A stretch of 64,000 bases of DNA. Origin: JAEUOS01 sp046160545. GTDB taxonomy: Bacteria; Pseudomonadota; Gammaproteobacteria; Burkholderiales; JAEUOS01. Location of the stretch: contig JBJXGS010000224.1 of assembly GCA_046160545.1 (NCBI GenBank), positions 1 through 64,000 on the forward strand, in the 5' to 3' direction. Positions 46,927 through 55,924 of this stretch are shown here, in pieces. The notes under the pieces are model-generated. The model did no database searches. It was not told the DNA's origin and saw only the letters and a list, made by a program, of their open reading frames with translations. A program made the position numbers and the translations under genes. The first letter of the stretch is position 1, and each line of letters starts with the position of its first letter.

Positions 46927-47253
46927 CTAGATGTGGCTGTCGATGAATGCGGTCAGCTGCGACTTGGACATCGCGCCCACCTTGGTGGCTACCACCTGGC
47001 CACCCTTGAATAGCATGAGCGTTGGGATGCCGCGAATATTGTGCTTGGCCGGCACTTCCTGGTTGGCATCGACGTCCATCTTGGCGATCTTGAGCTTGTC
47101 GCCGTAGCTCTTGGCCAGTTCTTCGAGTACAGGAGCGACCATCTTGCAGGGTCCGCACCACTCGGCCCAGTAATCGACCAGCACGGGGGCATCGGACTTG
47201 AGAACGTCGGCTTCGAAGCTGGCGTCGGTGACGTGGGCGATGTTGGCGCTCAT
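46927..47253 (-). CDS. trxA: Thioredoxin 1
   Basis: A thioredoxin of 108 residues with the active site WCGPCK (C33, C36), the buried aspartate in LVDYWAEW and the cis-proline IRGIPTLMLF. It is a cytoplasmic disulfide reductant. The order trxA-rho-rpmE is conserved in betaproteobacteria. It is divergent from the addB-like gene with 131 bp between. Confidence 0.97.
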   Translation of the reverse strand: MSANIAHVTDASFEADVLKSDAPVLVDYWAEWCGPCKMVAPVLEELAKSYGDKLKIAKMDVDANQEVPAKHNIRGIPTLMLFKGGQVVATKVGAMSKSQLTAFIDSHI

Positions 47254-47384
47254 TAAGTTTCCTGTCGTAATGACCCCGAAGAGAATGGGGAGAATTTCAA
47301 AGTTTGGGAGCGAGGACCCGGGCAGCAAGTGTAGCAAACCCAACTCGCAACCCTTCCCGACCCTGCTCTGGATAATATCGGCAG

Positions 47385-50180
47385 GTGGGAGCGAATCCGA
47401 TTGATTCAAGTGCGCGCGACTGGCCGGCACCGGTCGTGCGGGTGCCTGCCGACGGCCATTGGCCCGAGAGGCTTGCGGCCGCGATTCTCGATCGCGCCCC
47501 CGCAGGCACCTTGGCCGGCCATGTTGTGCTCGTCCCTTCGGCAAGCGCGGCGCCGGGGCTGCGCGCTGCTTTCGGACGCGAGTCCGCGCGCCGCGGCCAG
47601 GCCGCCCTATTTGCCCCGCGCATCGTCACGCTGGAGAGCTGGGCGGCGTCGGTGCCCCTGCCACGCGCGGTGCAACGACCGCGCGAACGCCTGGCGCGCC
47701 TCTTCGATGTCCTGAAGTCGCGTGAGGGCCTGCGCGGCGAAGGCCTCTGGCAGGTCGCGCGGGCAGTGCTGGCCGCCTGCGACACCCTGATGCAGGGGGT
47801 CGAACCGACCGAAGCGAGCGTAGCCTCGCTGAGTCAGGCGGTGCGCGATGCCTACAGGGGGCGCGCCGGCGACGCCGCTTCCTTCGAGGTGCGCCTGGTT
47901 GTCGAACTCTGGCGCGCCATGACCACCGGCGCCCCGGAAGCGCCGCTGGATCCGGGCTTCGCCGAACGATTGCGCGTCGCTCGCCTTGCCGAGGAAGCCA
48001 GTGCGCCGCTATGGGTGCTCGAGCACCGGCCGCACACCGCATTGCCTTCCCGGTTGGCGGGTTTCCTTGAGCGCTACGCGCGCCGCGCCGCGGTCACCCT
48101 GCTCGTCGCCGACTGGGGTGCGGCGCGCCTGGCGCTTGCACATGCGGCGTGGGGGACGGGCGAGGCAAACCGCGGGGGCGACGAGGCCGTCGCGCCGACC
48201 GTCGCCCCGCTGGCCGAGCGCGCGCGCGGTATCGCTGTGACCGGCATGCCGCAACTCATCCACGCCGACAGCCTGGAAGCCGAAGCCGATGCCGTCGCTG
48301 CGTTGGTGCGCGACTGGGTCAGCGCCGGGCGGCGCGAGATCGCGCTGGTCGCGCTCGACCGCCTGGCGGCGCGGCGCGCGCGCGCGCTGCTCGAGCGTGA
48401 GGGCATCCTGGTGGCGGACGAAGCCGGCTGGCGCCTGTCGACGACCAGCGCGGCGACCGCGTTGATGCGCTGGCTGGACTGTGCGTCCGGCGATTTTCCG
48501 CAAGCCGACCTGATCGACCTGCTGCGCTCGCCCTTTGTGTTCGCCGATATGGCGCAGGATCGGCGCAAGTCCGTGGCCGCTGCTGTCGATGCGCTGGTGC
48601 GCAGCCACAACCTGACCGGTGGCCTCCCATCGATGCGCCGCGCCCTGGCGATGAGCGAGCCGGCCGCCGCCCTCAAGGCTGCCGTTTCCGAGGCCTTTGA
48701 CGCACTGGAGCGTGCTGCCGCACAGCTTGATGCCGGGCGTGGCAGCGCGCGCGATCTGGCTGCATGGTCCGACCGCCTGGCGGCGTCACTCGAATCCATC
48801 GGACTGGCGCACGGGCTTGGGCGGGACGCTGCGGGCGCCGAGGTCACCGCATTGCTGGCGACCCTGTCCGAGGACGCCCGCGCGGCGCCCGGACGCCATG
48901 ATTTTGCCGAATGGCGCGACTGGGTGGCAGGCGCCTTGGAAGAGGCGACGTTTCGCGATGCACAGGTCGAAAGTAGCGTCATCATGACCGACCTCAGGTC
49001 GCTCGCCATGCGCCGCTTTGACGGCGTGGTGCTGATCGGCGCTGATGCGGTGCGCCTGCCCGGGCCGCCTGACGCGCCGCTCTTTTTGGGCGCAGGTCTG
49101 GCGGCCGCGCTGGGCCTGCCCGACGCGGCAACCCGTGCCGCTGCGCTGCGTGCCGACCTCCTGCACCTGCTCGCAGCCAATGGCGCCGTCGCGGTCACCT
49201 GGCGCGACGGCGAGCGCGGCGAGGCCAATCCGGTCGCGGCGCCATGGGCTTTGCTCGATGCTGCGCACCGGGTTGCCTGCGGCACCGGGCTCATGCGTCG
49301 CCACGTGCTGCCGGTGCCGCATATCGAATCGGTCGGCACGCCAAGTGCAGCCCCGCGCGCGCCGCAACTATTGCCCGCCGTGCTTTCGGTCAGTGCGCTG
49401 CAATCCCTCATCGACTGCCCCTACCGCTTTTTCGCGCGCCACCTGCTTGCTTTGGACCAACCCGAAGCCGTGCGCGAGGAGCTCGAGAAGCGTGACTACG
49501 GGCAATGGGTGCACGAGACGCTGAATCGTTTTCACGCGCGCCATGCGCTCCTGAGCGGCAAGGATCGCGCGTCGCTGGAGGCGGAGCTGCGCGCCATTGC
49601 CGACGACGTCTTCGCCGATGCGATCGCGTTCAATCACTTGTCGCTGGGCTGGAAGCTGCGCTTTGCCTCGCGCATCCCCGCCTATCTCGACTGGCAGCTC
49701 GAGTGGGAGGCTGCCGGATGGCGCTACCGCGATGGGGAGCTGCGCCGCGAGCGCGAACTTCCGCTGGCAGGCGGCGGCCGCGTTGCCGTCAAGGGGCGTC
49801 TTGACCGCGTCGATGTCATGGTGAGCGTTGCGGACGGGGCGGAACATGTCGCGATCCTCGACTACAAGACGCGCCGGCGCAGTGCGCTCACAGCCGCCCT
49901 CAAGGTCCCCGGCGAAGACATCCAGTTGTCCCTTTACGCCTGGCTCTACGGTCACGCAGACGCAGCGATGTACATCGGGCTTGACGACGACGATGTCAAA
50001 CCGGTGCCCAAGGATGGAGAGCCGGCCGCGCATGCCGAGACCGAGGCAGCGCGCTTCGGCGCGGCTCTGGGGGCGGTGGCCGGAGGCGCGCGTCTGGCTG
50101 CGCAAGGCGCCGAGCGAACCTGCGAGACCTGCGAGATGCGCGGCCTGTGCCGGCGCGACTACGCGGGCGGAGCGACATGA
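47385..50180 (+). CDS. addB: AddB-like PD-(D/E)XK nuclease subunit
   Basis: A protein of about 931 residues, the partner of the following helicase. The C-terminal nuclease has GRLDRVD and AILDYKT (PD-(D/E)XK residues). Four cysteines expected for an AddB-type iron-sulfur cluster are present: C678 (LIDCPYRFF) and C913, C916 and C922 (CETCEMRGLC). No functional P-loop is visible at the N-terminus (VVLVPSASAAPGLR instead), so the helicase half is probably inactive. The GTG at 47385 has no clear ribosome-binding site; later GTGs at 47436 and 47442 are possible. Stop overlaps addA. Confidence 0.83.
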   Translation: MGANPIDSSARDWPAPVVRVPADGHWPERLAAAILDRAPAGTLAGHVVLVPSASAAPGLRAAFGRESARRGQAALFAPRIVTLESWAASVPLPRAVQRPRERLARLFDVLKSREGLRGEGLWQVARAVLAACDTLMQGVEPTEASVASLSQAVRDAYRGRAGDAASFEVRLVVELWRAMTTGAPEAPLDPGFAERLRVARLAEEASAPLWVLEHRPHTALPSRLAGFLERYARRAAVTLLVADWGAARLALAHAAWGTGEANRGGDEAVAPTVAPLAERARGIAVTGMPQLIHADSLEAEADAVAALVRDWVSAGRREIALVALDRLAARRARALLEREGILVADEAGWRLSTTSAATALMRWLDCASGDFPQADLIDLLRSPFVFADMAQDRRKSVAAAVDALVRSHNLTGGLPSMRRALAMSEPAAALKAAVSEAFDALERAAAQLDAGRGSARDLAAWSDRLAASLESIGLAHGLGRDAAGAEVTALLATLSEDARAAPGRHDFAEWRDWVAGALEEATFRDAQVESSVIMTDLRSLAMRRFDGVVLIGADAVRLPGPPDAPLFLGAGLAAALGLPDAATRAAALRADLLHLLAANGAVAVTWRDGERGEANPVAAPWALLDAAHRVACGTGLMRRHVLPVPHIESVGTPSAAPRAPQLLPAVLSVSALQSLIDCPYRFFARHLLALDQPEAVREELEKRDYGQWVHETLNRFHARHALLSGKDRASLEAELRAIADDVFADAIAFNHLSLGWKLRFASRIPAYLDWQLEWEAAGWRYRDGELRRERELPLAGGGRVAVKGRLDRVDVMVSVADGAEHVAILDYKTRRRSALTAALKVPGEDIQLSLYAWLYGHADAAMYIGLDDDDVKPVPKDGEPAAHAETEAARFGAALGAVAGGARLAAQGAERTCETCEMRGLCRRDYAGGAT

Positions 50181-53100
50181 AAGAGTCCGCCGCAAACGAC
50201 TGGCACGACGCGCTCGATCCGGCGCGTTCGGCCGTCGTCGAGGCCTGCGCCGGCAGCGGCAAGACCTGGCTCATCGCTTCGCGCATGGTGCGCTCGCTTC
50301 TGGCCGGCACTGCGCCCGGCGAGATCCTCGCTATCACCTTCACGCGCAAGGCCGCCGGTGAAATGCGCGAACGGGTCAGCCTGTGGCTTGCGCAACTGGC
50401 TCTGGAGATGAGCGACGATGAGGCGCTTGCGTTTCTGGTCGATCGCGGCCTCGACCTAGCGGCGGCGCGTGCAGCGCTGCCGCGCGCCCGGGCGCTGCAC
50501 GAGGCCTGGGTCAGTGCACAGCCGCCCGCCACCATCGACACCTTCCACGGCTGGTTCGCGCATCTGGTCGGCCTGCAGCCGCTCAAGGCAGCCTGGGACG
50601 GTGATGCTCGCTGGGGCCAGGTGCTCGACGACAACGCCGGTCGTGCCGTGCGTGCCGCGTGGCAGCGCCTGGCTGCGCGCTGTGCGCGCGAGCCGGAAAG
50701 CCCCGTGGCCAACGCCTTCGAGCAGCTTCTGGGCGAATTGGGGCTATTCAATGCGCGCGAACTCCTGTTTCGCTTCGCGGCGCAGCGTGCCGAGTGGTGG
50801 GCCTACACCGCGGGACAGGCGGACCCGGCGCTGCATGCGAGCGCGGAACTCGGGCGAGCGCTCGCCGTCGAGCCGGAACGTGACCCGGCCTCCGACTGGT
50901 TCGCCGGCTGGCGCGAGCGTCTGGAGCGCTATGCGCACATTCTCGCGCGCAAGGGCGAAGCACTCACCAAGACCGATAAGGGAAACCTTGCTGCGCTACA
51001 CCGCGGCCTGGCGGATGGGGTTGCCGCCATCGACGAGGTCAAGCACGTGTTCCTGACCCAGGAGGGCGGCCGGCGCGTGTTCAAGGATTCACAGACACTG
51101 CGCAAAGCGCTGGGCGCGGAAACAGACTTTCTTCTCTCCGAGCATGTCGCGATCGCCGATGCACTGCTCGCACTGCAGGCGCAGCTGACCAACCGGCGCC
51201 TGCTCGGGCTCAGCACTGCGACCTATCGCTGCGGCGACGCGTTGATCGGCGAATTGCAGGCCTTCAAGGCCGCGCGCGGGACCATGGACCATACCGATGT
51301 CGAGACCCGCGCGGCACGGCTCCTGGCCGACGACGCGACGGCGGCCTACCTGCATGCGCGCCTGGACGCGCGCTATCAGCAGGTGCTGCTCGACGAATTC
51401 CAGGACACGAATCCGCAGCAGTGGCGCGCGTTGTCGGGCTGGCTTCAGGCCTATGGCGATTGCGCCGACGCGCCGGCGGTTTTCATGGTCGGCGATCCGC
51501 GGCAGGCGATCTATCGCTTCCGGCGCGCCGATCCGCGCGTCTTCGCGGCAGCGGCCCGTCAGCTGTGCGAGGAGCGCGGCGCCCTCAGGGTCGAACGCGA
51601 TCAAACGCAGCGCAACGCAGGACCGATCGTCGAGATCATCAATGCTGTTTTTGCCGCAGCAGGCGAGGGGAACCATTTTCGTCCGCAGACCACGGCGCGT
51701 GCCTCCGTACCGGGCATGGTTGAGTGCGTGCCGCTGATCCCGTACGACCGCCCGGAAGTCCAGGCCGCGGCCGCGCCGCGCGACCCGCTGACGGTGCCGG
51801 CGCCCGACGATGCCGATGCGCGCAGCCTCGAAGAGGGGCGGGCGATCGCAGCGCGCCTGAAGCAACTGGCAGGCAGTGTGGAGGTGATTGGCGAGGACGG
51901 TCGACCGCGCCCGGCCGGCTATGGCGACGTGATGATTCTCGTCCGTAGCCGTACTCCCGTGGCCGCATACGAGCGCGCGCTGCGCGAGGCCGGCATTCCC
52001 TTCCTCACCGCCCGCCTGGGTGGATTGCTCGAAGCCATCGAGGTGAAGGACCTGGAGGCCCTGATGCGCTTCCTGGCCCAGGACGGCGACAACCTCGCCC
52101 TTGCGCACGTGCTCAAGAGCCCGCTGTTCGGGCTCGATGACACCGACCTCATTGCGTTGGCCGAACGCGGCGAACCCACCTGGTGGCAGCGACTGTGCGC
52201 CAGCGACGGCGGGCCCGGTTCACCCCTGACCCGCGCGCAGCAACTGCTTTCAAATTGGCTGGAGTTGGCCGACCGCCTGCCAGTGCACGACCTGCTCGAT
52301 CGCATTTATCACGAGGGTGACGTCCTCGACCGTTACCGCGCAGCAGCCCCGCCCCACCTTGGGGTGCGCGCGACAGCCAATCTTCATGCGTTGATCGAAC
52401 TCGCGCTCGACCTCGATTCGGGACGCTACCCGAGCCTCACGCGCTTCATCGGCGAGATCGCGCGCTGGCGCCGCGAGGATGCAACCGACGCGCCGGACGA
52501 AGGCGTCGCCGCGGCCGACGGCGCGGTGCGCATCATGACCATACACGGCGCCAAGGGCCTGGAAGCCCCCATCGTCTGGCTGGCGGATGCGCATCGAGTG
52601 CTTGCGCGCAGCAGCACCTATCGGATGCTGGTCGACTGGCCGCCGGAAGGTCAGAAGCCCACGCACTTCTCGCCGGTCTTCAAGGAGGAACTCACCGGAA
52701 CCGGCCGCGAGGCCATCTTCGACGCGGAAGCGCGCGAGGATGCGGTCGAGAACCTGAACCTCCTGTACGTCACCATGACGCGTGCCCGCCAGGCAATGTT
52801 CGTGAGCGGCGTTGAACCCGGTCGCGGCCAGAATGATGGGAGCTGGTACCGGCGTATCGAGGCAGCGCTTGCGGGAGAGCGCAGCAGCCCATTCGGGACG
52901 CTGCCAGCGGCCCGGCAAGCCGACCTGCCCGTAGCTCCCGTCACCCTGCTGCACGATCAGGCGCCGCTCAGGCGCATTCACATCGGCGAACGCCTTCCTC
53001 CGGAGTCCGAGGAGATCCGTCGCGGCAAGCTGCGCCATTGGGTGCTGCAGCGCATCTCCGAGAGTTCCACCCTTGAAGATCCGCCACTGCTGGCGCGGCG

Positions 53101-53449
53101 CTTCGGCCTGCCGCCTGCGGCCGCAAAAGAGGCCGTAGCCAAGGCGCACACCACCCTGGCTGCGCCTGCGCTCAAGCGCTTTTACGGCGCAGATGCGAAC
53201 GCCGTTGCGCGCAACGAGGCCGAGATCGTCGGCGCCGACGGCCGCACGAGGCGCATCGACCGCATCGTCGCCTTCGCCGATGAGGTATGGGTGCTTGACT
53301 ACAAGTCGCGCGTGGGGCCGGATGTGTTGCCCGGCTACGAGGCACAGGTGCGCGACTATGTGGCGCTGGTATCGGCCGTGTATGCGCCGCGGCGGGTACG
53401 CGGGGCGCTGGTCGATCTGTCGCTCGACGCATTGGTCGAAATTGAGTAG
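50177..53449 (+). CDS. addA: AddA-like UvrD-type helicase/nuclease subunit
   Basis: A protein of 1090 residues with a full superfamily-1 helicase: Walker A ACAGSGKTWL, motif Ia ITFTRKAAGEM, Walker B LLDEFQDTN, motif III GDPRQAIYRFR, motif V TIHGAKGLEAP and motif VI YVTMTRAR. A C-terminal RecB-type nuclease has VLDYKSRV. The ATG at 50177 overlaps the addB stop (ATGA). The pair would resect double-strand ends for RecA; no recC or recD is nearby. Confidence 0.88.
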   Translation: MKESAANDWHDALDPARSAVVEACAGSGKTWLIASRMVRSLLAGTAPGEILAITFTRKAAGEMRERVSLWLAQLALEMSDDEALAFLVDRGLDLAAARAALPRARALHEAWVSAQPPATIDTFHGWFAHLVGLQPLKAAWDGDARWGQVLDDNAGRAVRAAWQRLAARCAREPESPVANAFEQLLGELGLFNARELLFRFAAQRAEWWAYTAGQADPALHASAELGRALAVEPERDPASDWFAGWRERLERYAHILARKGEALTKTDKGNLAALHRGLADGVAAIDEVKHVFLTQEGGRRVFKDSQTLRKALGAETDFLLSEHVAIADALLALQAQLTNRRLLGLSTATYRCGDALIGELQAFKAARGTMDHTDVETRAARLLADDATAAYLHARLDARYQQVLLDEFQDTNPQQWRALSGWLQAYGDCADAPAVFMVGDPRQAIYRFRRADPRVFAAAARQLCEERGALRVERDQTQRNAGPIVEIINAVFAAAGEGNHFRPQTTARASVPGMVECVPLIPYDRPEVQAAAAPRDPLTVPAPDDADARSLEEGRAIAARLKQLAGSVEVIGEDGRPRPAGYGDVMILVRSRTPVAAYERALREAGIPFLTARLGGLLEAIEVKDLEALMRFLAQDGDNLALAHVLKSPLFGLDDTDLIALAERGEPTWWQRLCASDGGPGSPLTRAQQLLSNWLELADRLPVHDLLDRIYHEGDVLDRYRAAAPPHLGVRATANLHALIELALDLDSGRYPSLTRFIGEIARWRREDATDAPDEGVAAADGAVRIMTIHGAKGLEAPIVWLADAHRVLARSSTYRMLVDWPPEGQKPTHFSPVFKEELTGTGREAIFDAEAREDAVENLNLLYVTMTRARQAMFVSGVEPGRGQNDGSWYRRIEAALAGERSSPFGTLPAARQADLPVAPVTLLHDQAPLRRIHIGERLPPESEEIRRGKLRHWVLQRISESSTLEDPPLLARRFGLPPAAAKEAVAKAHTTLAAPALKRFYGADANAVARNEAEIVGADGRTRRIDRIVAFADEVWVLDYKSRVGPDVLPGYEAQVRDYVALVSAVYAPRRVRGALVDLSLDALVEIE

Positions 53450-53529
53450 TCGCGCGCACCTGAACCCCGGGAGAATCGGCCCAGCGCGGGCGACGCGATC
53501 GTCGCTTCACCGCTAGGATTGAGTCCGCC

Positions 53530-54234
53530 ATGTCATGGATCCTCGACGCGTTCGCCGACGCGGCCGCGCTTGCGGTCGCTGCCGACGCGCGCCTGATCGC
53601 GATCATCGGCCTCTCGCTCAAGGTCAGCCTGGCCGCGGTGGCGCTGGCGGCGGTCGCGGGGGGCTTGATCGGCGCGGCGGTGGCAGTCGGCCGCTTTCCC
53701 GGGCGGCGAGCGCTGATCGTGCTCCTGAACGCCGCAATGGGCCTGCCACCCGTCGTCGTGGGACTCATGATCTATCTGCTTCTTTCGCGCGCCGGGCCGC
53801 TGGGAAGCGTCGGACTCCTCTTTACGCCAGGGGCCATGGTGATCGCGCAGTTCGTCCTCATCACGCCCATCGTCGCGGCCCTGTCGCGCCAGGTCATCGA
53901 GGACGCCTGGCGCGAGTACGAGGAGCAATTGCGCTCGCTCGGCGTCTCGACGACTCGCGCTGCGCTGACCCTGCTGTGGGACACGCGCTATTCGCTCGTG
54001 ACCGTGTTCTTGGCCGGGCTCGGGCGCGCCATGGCCGAGGTCGGCGCGGTCATGATCGTCGGCGGCAATATCGACGGAGTCACACGCGTCATGACCACGG
54101 CTATTGCGCTGGAGACATCCAAGGGCGATTTGCCGCTGGCGCTCGCCCTGGGCGTCATCCTGCTTGCGATCGTGTTGACGCTCAACGCCTTTGCCTACGG
54201 CATGCGCGAATGGTCGGTGCGCCGCCATGGCTGA
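53530..54234 (+). CDS. tupB: Tungstate ABC transporter permease TupB
   Basis: An inner-membrane permease of 234 residues with about five helices and the coupling EAA-like loop YEEQLRSLGVS. It matches TupB/WtpB-type permeases through SLKVSLAAVALAA, PPVVVGLMIYLLLSR and MAEVGAVMIVGGNI. It is the first gene of tupBCA; the order B-C-A differs from the common A-B-C. Its 3' end overlaps tupC by eight bases. Confidence 0.87.
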   Translation: MSWILDAFADAAALAVAADARLIAIIGLSLKVSLAAVALAAVAGGLIGAAVAVGRFPGRRALIVLLNAAMGLPPVVVGLMIYLLLSRAGPLGSVGLLFTPGAMVIAQFVLITPIVAALSRQVIEDAWREYEEQLRSLGVSTTRAALTLLWDTRYSLVTVFLAGLGRAMAEVGAVMIVGGNIDGVTRVMTTAIALETSKGDLPLALALGVILLAIVLTLNAFAYGMREWSVRRHG

Positions 54235-54946
54235 GGCTGGCACGATGGTGCGGCTTGAAGCGATCACGGTCGCCGGACGCGGGCACCGCGCGCTCGATGG
54301 CGTCGATGCGGTTCTGCCGCGCGCCCGCACCGCGGTACTCGGCGCCAACGGCGCCGGCAAGAGCGTCCTGCTGCGCGTGCTGCATGGTCTATTGCCCCCG
54401 ACCGCCGGGCGAGTCGAATGGGCGCCGATCGCCGGGCGCCCGCCACGCATTGCGATGGTCTTCCAGCGCCCGGTGCTGCTCAGGCGCTCGGCGCTGGACA
54501 ACGTTGCCTACGGGCTCGCGGTGAGCCCCGCGCACCGCGCCTTGTCGGCAGATGAAAGGCGCGAGCGTTCGCTCGCGGCCTTGACGCGCGTCGGCCTGGC
54601 CGCGCTCGCCGACCGGCCCGGTCGCGTGCTGTCCGGCGGAGAACAGCAGCGCGTTGCCTTGGCCCGTGCCTGGGCACTCGAGCCGGACGTACTGCTGCTC
54701 GATGAGCCGACCGCGAGCCTCGATCCGGGAGCAGTGCGCGCAGTCGAGGCCATCATCAATGGGATCGCGCAGGCGAGGGTGGCGGTGGTGCTGGTCACGC
54801 ACCATCGTGGCATCGCCAAGCGCTTTGCCGAGCGCATCGTCTTTCTTCATGACGGGCGCATTGTCGAGGAGGCGAGTACGGCTGATTTCTTCGCGAGGCC
54901 CGCTTCGGCCCCCGCGCGCGCGTATCTCGACGGCGAGCTTGCATGA
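54227..54946 (+). CDS. tupC: Tungstate ABC transporter ATP-binding protein TupC
   Basis: An ATPase of 239 residues with Walker A GANGAGKS, Q-loop VFQRPVLLRR, signature LSGGEQQRVALARA, Walker B LLLDEPTASLD and H-loop VTHH. An alternative start at 54245 (MVRLEA) is possible. It lacks the C-terminal TOBE domain found in ModC. The stop overlaps the tupA start as ATGA. Confidence 0.88.
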   Translation: MAEAGTMVRLEAITVAGRGHRALDGVDAVLPRARTAVLGANGAGKSVLLRVLHGLLPPTAGRVEWAPIAGRPPRIAMVFQRPVLLRRSALDNVAYGLAVSPAHRALSADERRERSLAALTRVGLAALADRPGRVLSGGEQQRVALARAWALEPDVLLLDEPTASLDPGAVRAVEAIINGIAQARVAVVLVTHHRGIAKRFAERIVFLHDGRIVEEASTADFFARPASAPARAYLDGELA

Positions 54947-55770
54947 GAGAGTGCTTACGCTGGCTTGCCGTGGCGGTGTGTTTTGGCGTGCTCGCCTGTG
55001 CGAGCGCGGCGACGCTGGCCCAGGAGCGCTTCATCGTGCTCGCCTCGACGACCTCGACCGAACAGTCGGGCCTCTTCGGCCATCTGCTTCCCGTGTTCGA
55101 AAAAAAGACCCGCACCAAAGTGCGCGTGGTGGCGGTCGGCAGTGGCCAGGCCCTCGACATGGGGCGCCGTGGCGACGCCGACGTGGTGTTCGTGCATGAC
55201 CGTGCGGCCGAGGAGAAGTTCGTCGCCGAAGGTCATGCTGCCAGGCGCTTCGAGGTCATGTACAACGATTTTGTGCTGATCGGCCCCAAGGCCGACCCTG
55301 CCCGCAGTGCCGGGCGCGACATTCTCGAAGGCCTGCGGCGCATCGCCGCGACGAAAGCGCCTTTCGTTTCGCGCGGCGACAAGAGTGGCACACATGCCGC
55401 CGAGGTCCGTTACTGGTCGGGAGCGGGCATCGAAATCGACAAGGTCAAGGGCCCGTGGTACCGCGAGACCGGATCGGGCATGGGTCCAGCACTCAATACT
55501 GCAGCGTCAATGAACGCCTACATCCTGGCCGACCGCGGCACCTGGCTCTCGTTCAAGAACCGCGCGGAGCTTGGCATCGTCGTCGAGGGTGACACGCGCT
55601 TGTTCAACCAGTACGGTGTGATGCTGGTCAACCCGGCGCGGCACGCGCACGTCAAGCGAGAGCTTGGCCAGGCCTTCATCGATTGGCTGATTTCCACCGA
55701 AGGCCAGGCCACCATCGCCGGCTTCAAGGTCGGCGGCGAGCAGTTGTTCGTTCCGAATTACAAACCCTGA
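54943..55770 (+). CDS. tupA: Tungstate-binding periplasmic protein TupA
   Basis: A solute-binding protein of 275 residues with a signal peptide ending near TLAQE. The oxyanion-binding motif ASTTSTEQSGL is the TupA form of TTTS, and other landmarks are GSGQALDMGRRGDADVV, RGDKSGTH and YRETGSGMG. TupA binds tungstate with high selectivity over molybdate. The short gap to the convergent cyclase gene (55771-55924) holds no supported gene. Confidence 0.9.
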   Translation: MRECLRWLAVAVCFGVLACASAATLAQERFIVLASTTSTEQSGLFGHLLPVFEKKTRTKVRVVAVGSGQALDMGRRGDADVVFVHDRAAEEKFVAEGHAARRFEVMYNDFVLIGPKADPARSAGRDILEGLRRIAATKAPFVSRGDKSGTHAAEVRYWSGAGIEIDKVKGPWYRETGSGMGPALNTAASMNAYILADRGTWLSFKNRAELGIVVEGDTRLFNQYGVMLVNPARHAHVKRELGQAFIDWLISTEGQATIAGFKVGGEQLFVPNYKP

Positions 55771-55924
55771 GGCGCTGCATTGCCGGCTGTGACTTGGTGG
55801 CTGCGCTCGCCGTGCCAGGGGGTTGCAAAGGACGTGGTCGCGGCGCGTTCCCGGTTGCTCACGCCGGTCCTGCGCATCATCCGCCGCGTCAAGGAGCGCG
55901 CACCCGGGCAGATGGCGAGTTGAT

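Noticed and set aside
55780..55923. Possible 47-residue basic protein (TTG start) after tupA
   Set aside because: It has only a TTG start and no ribosome-binding site, and no recognisable similarity; too short to support from sequence alone.
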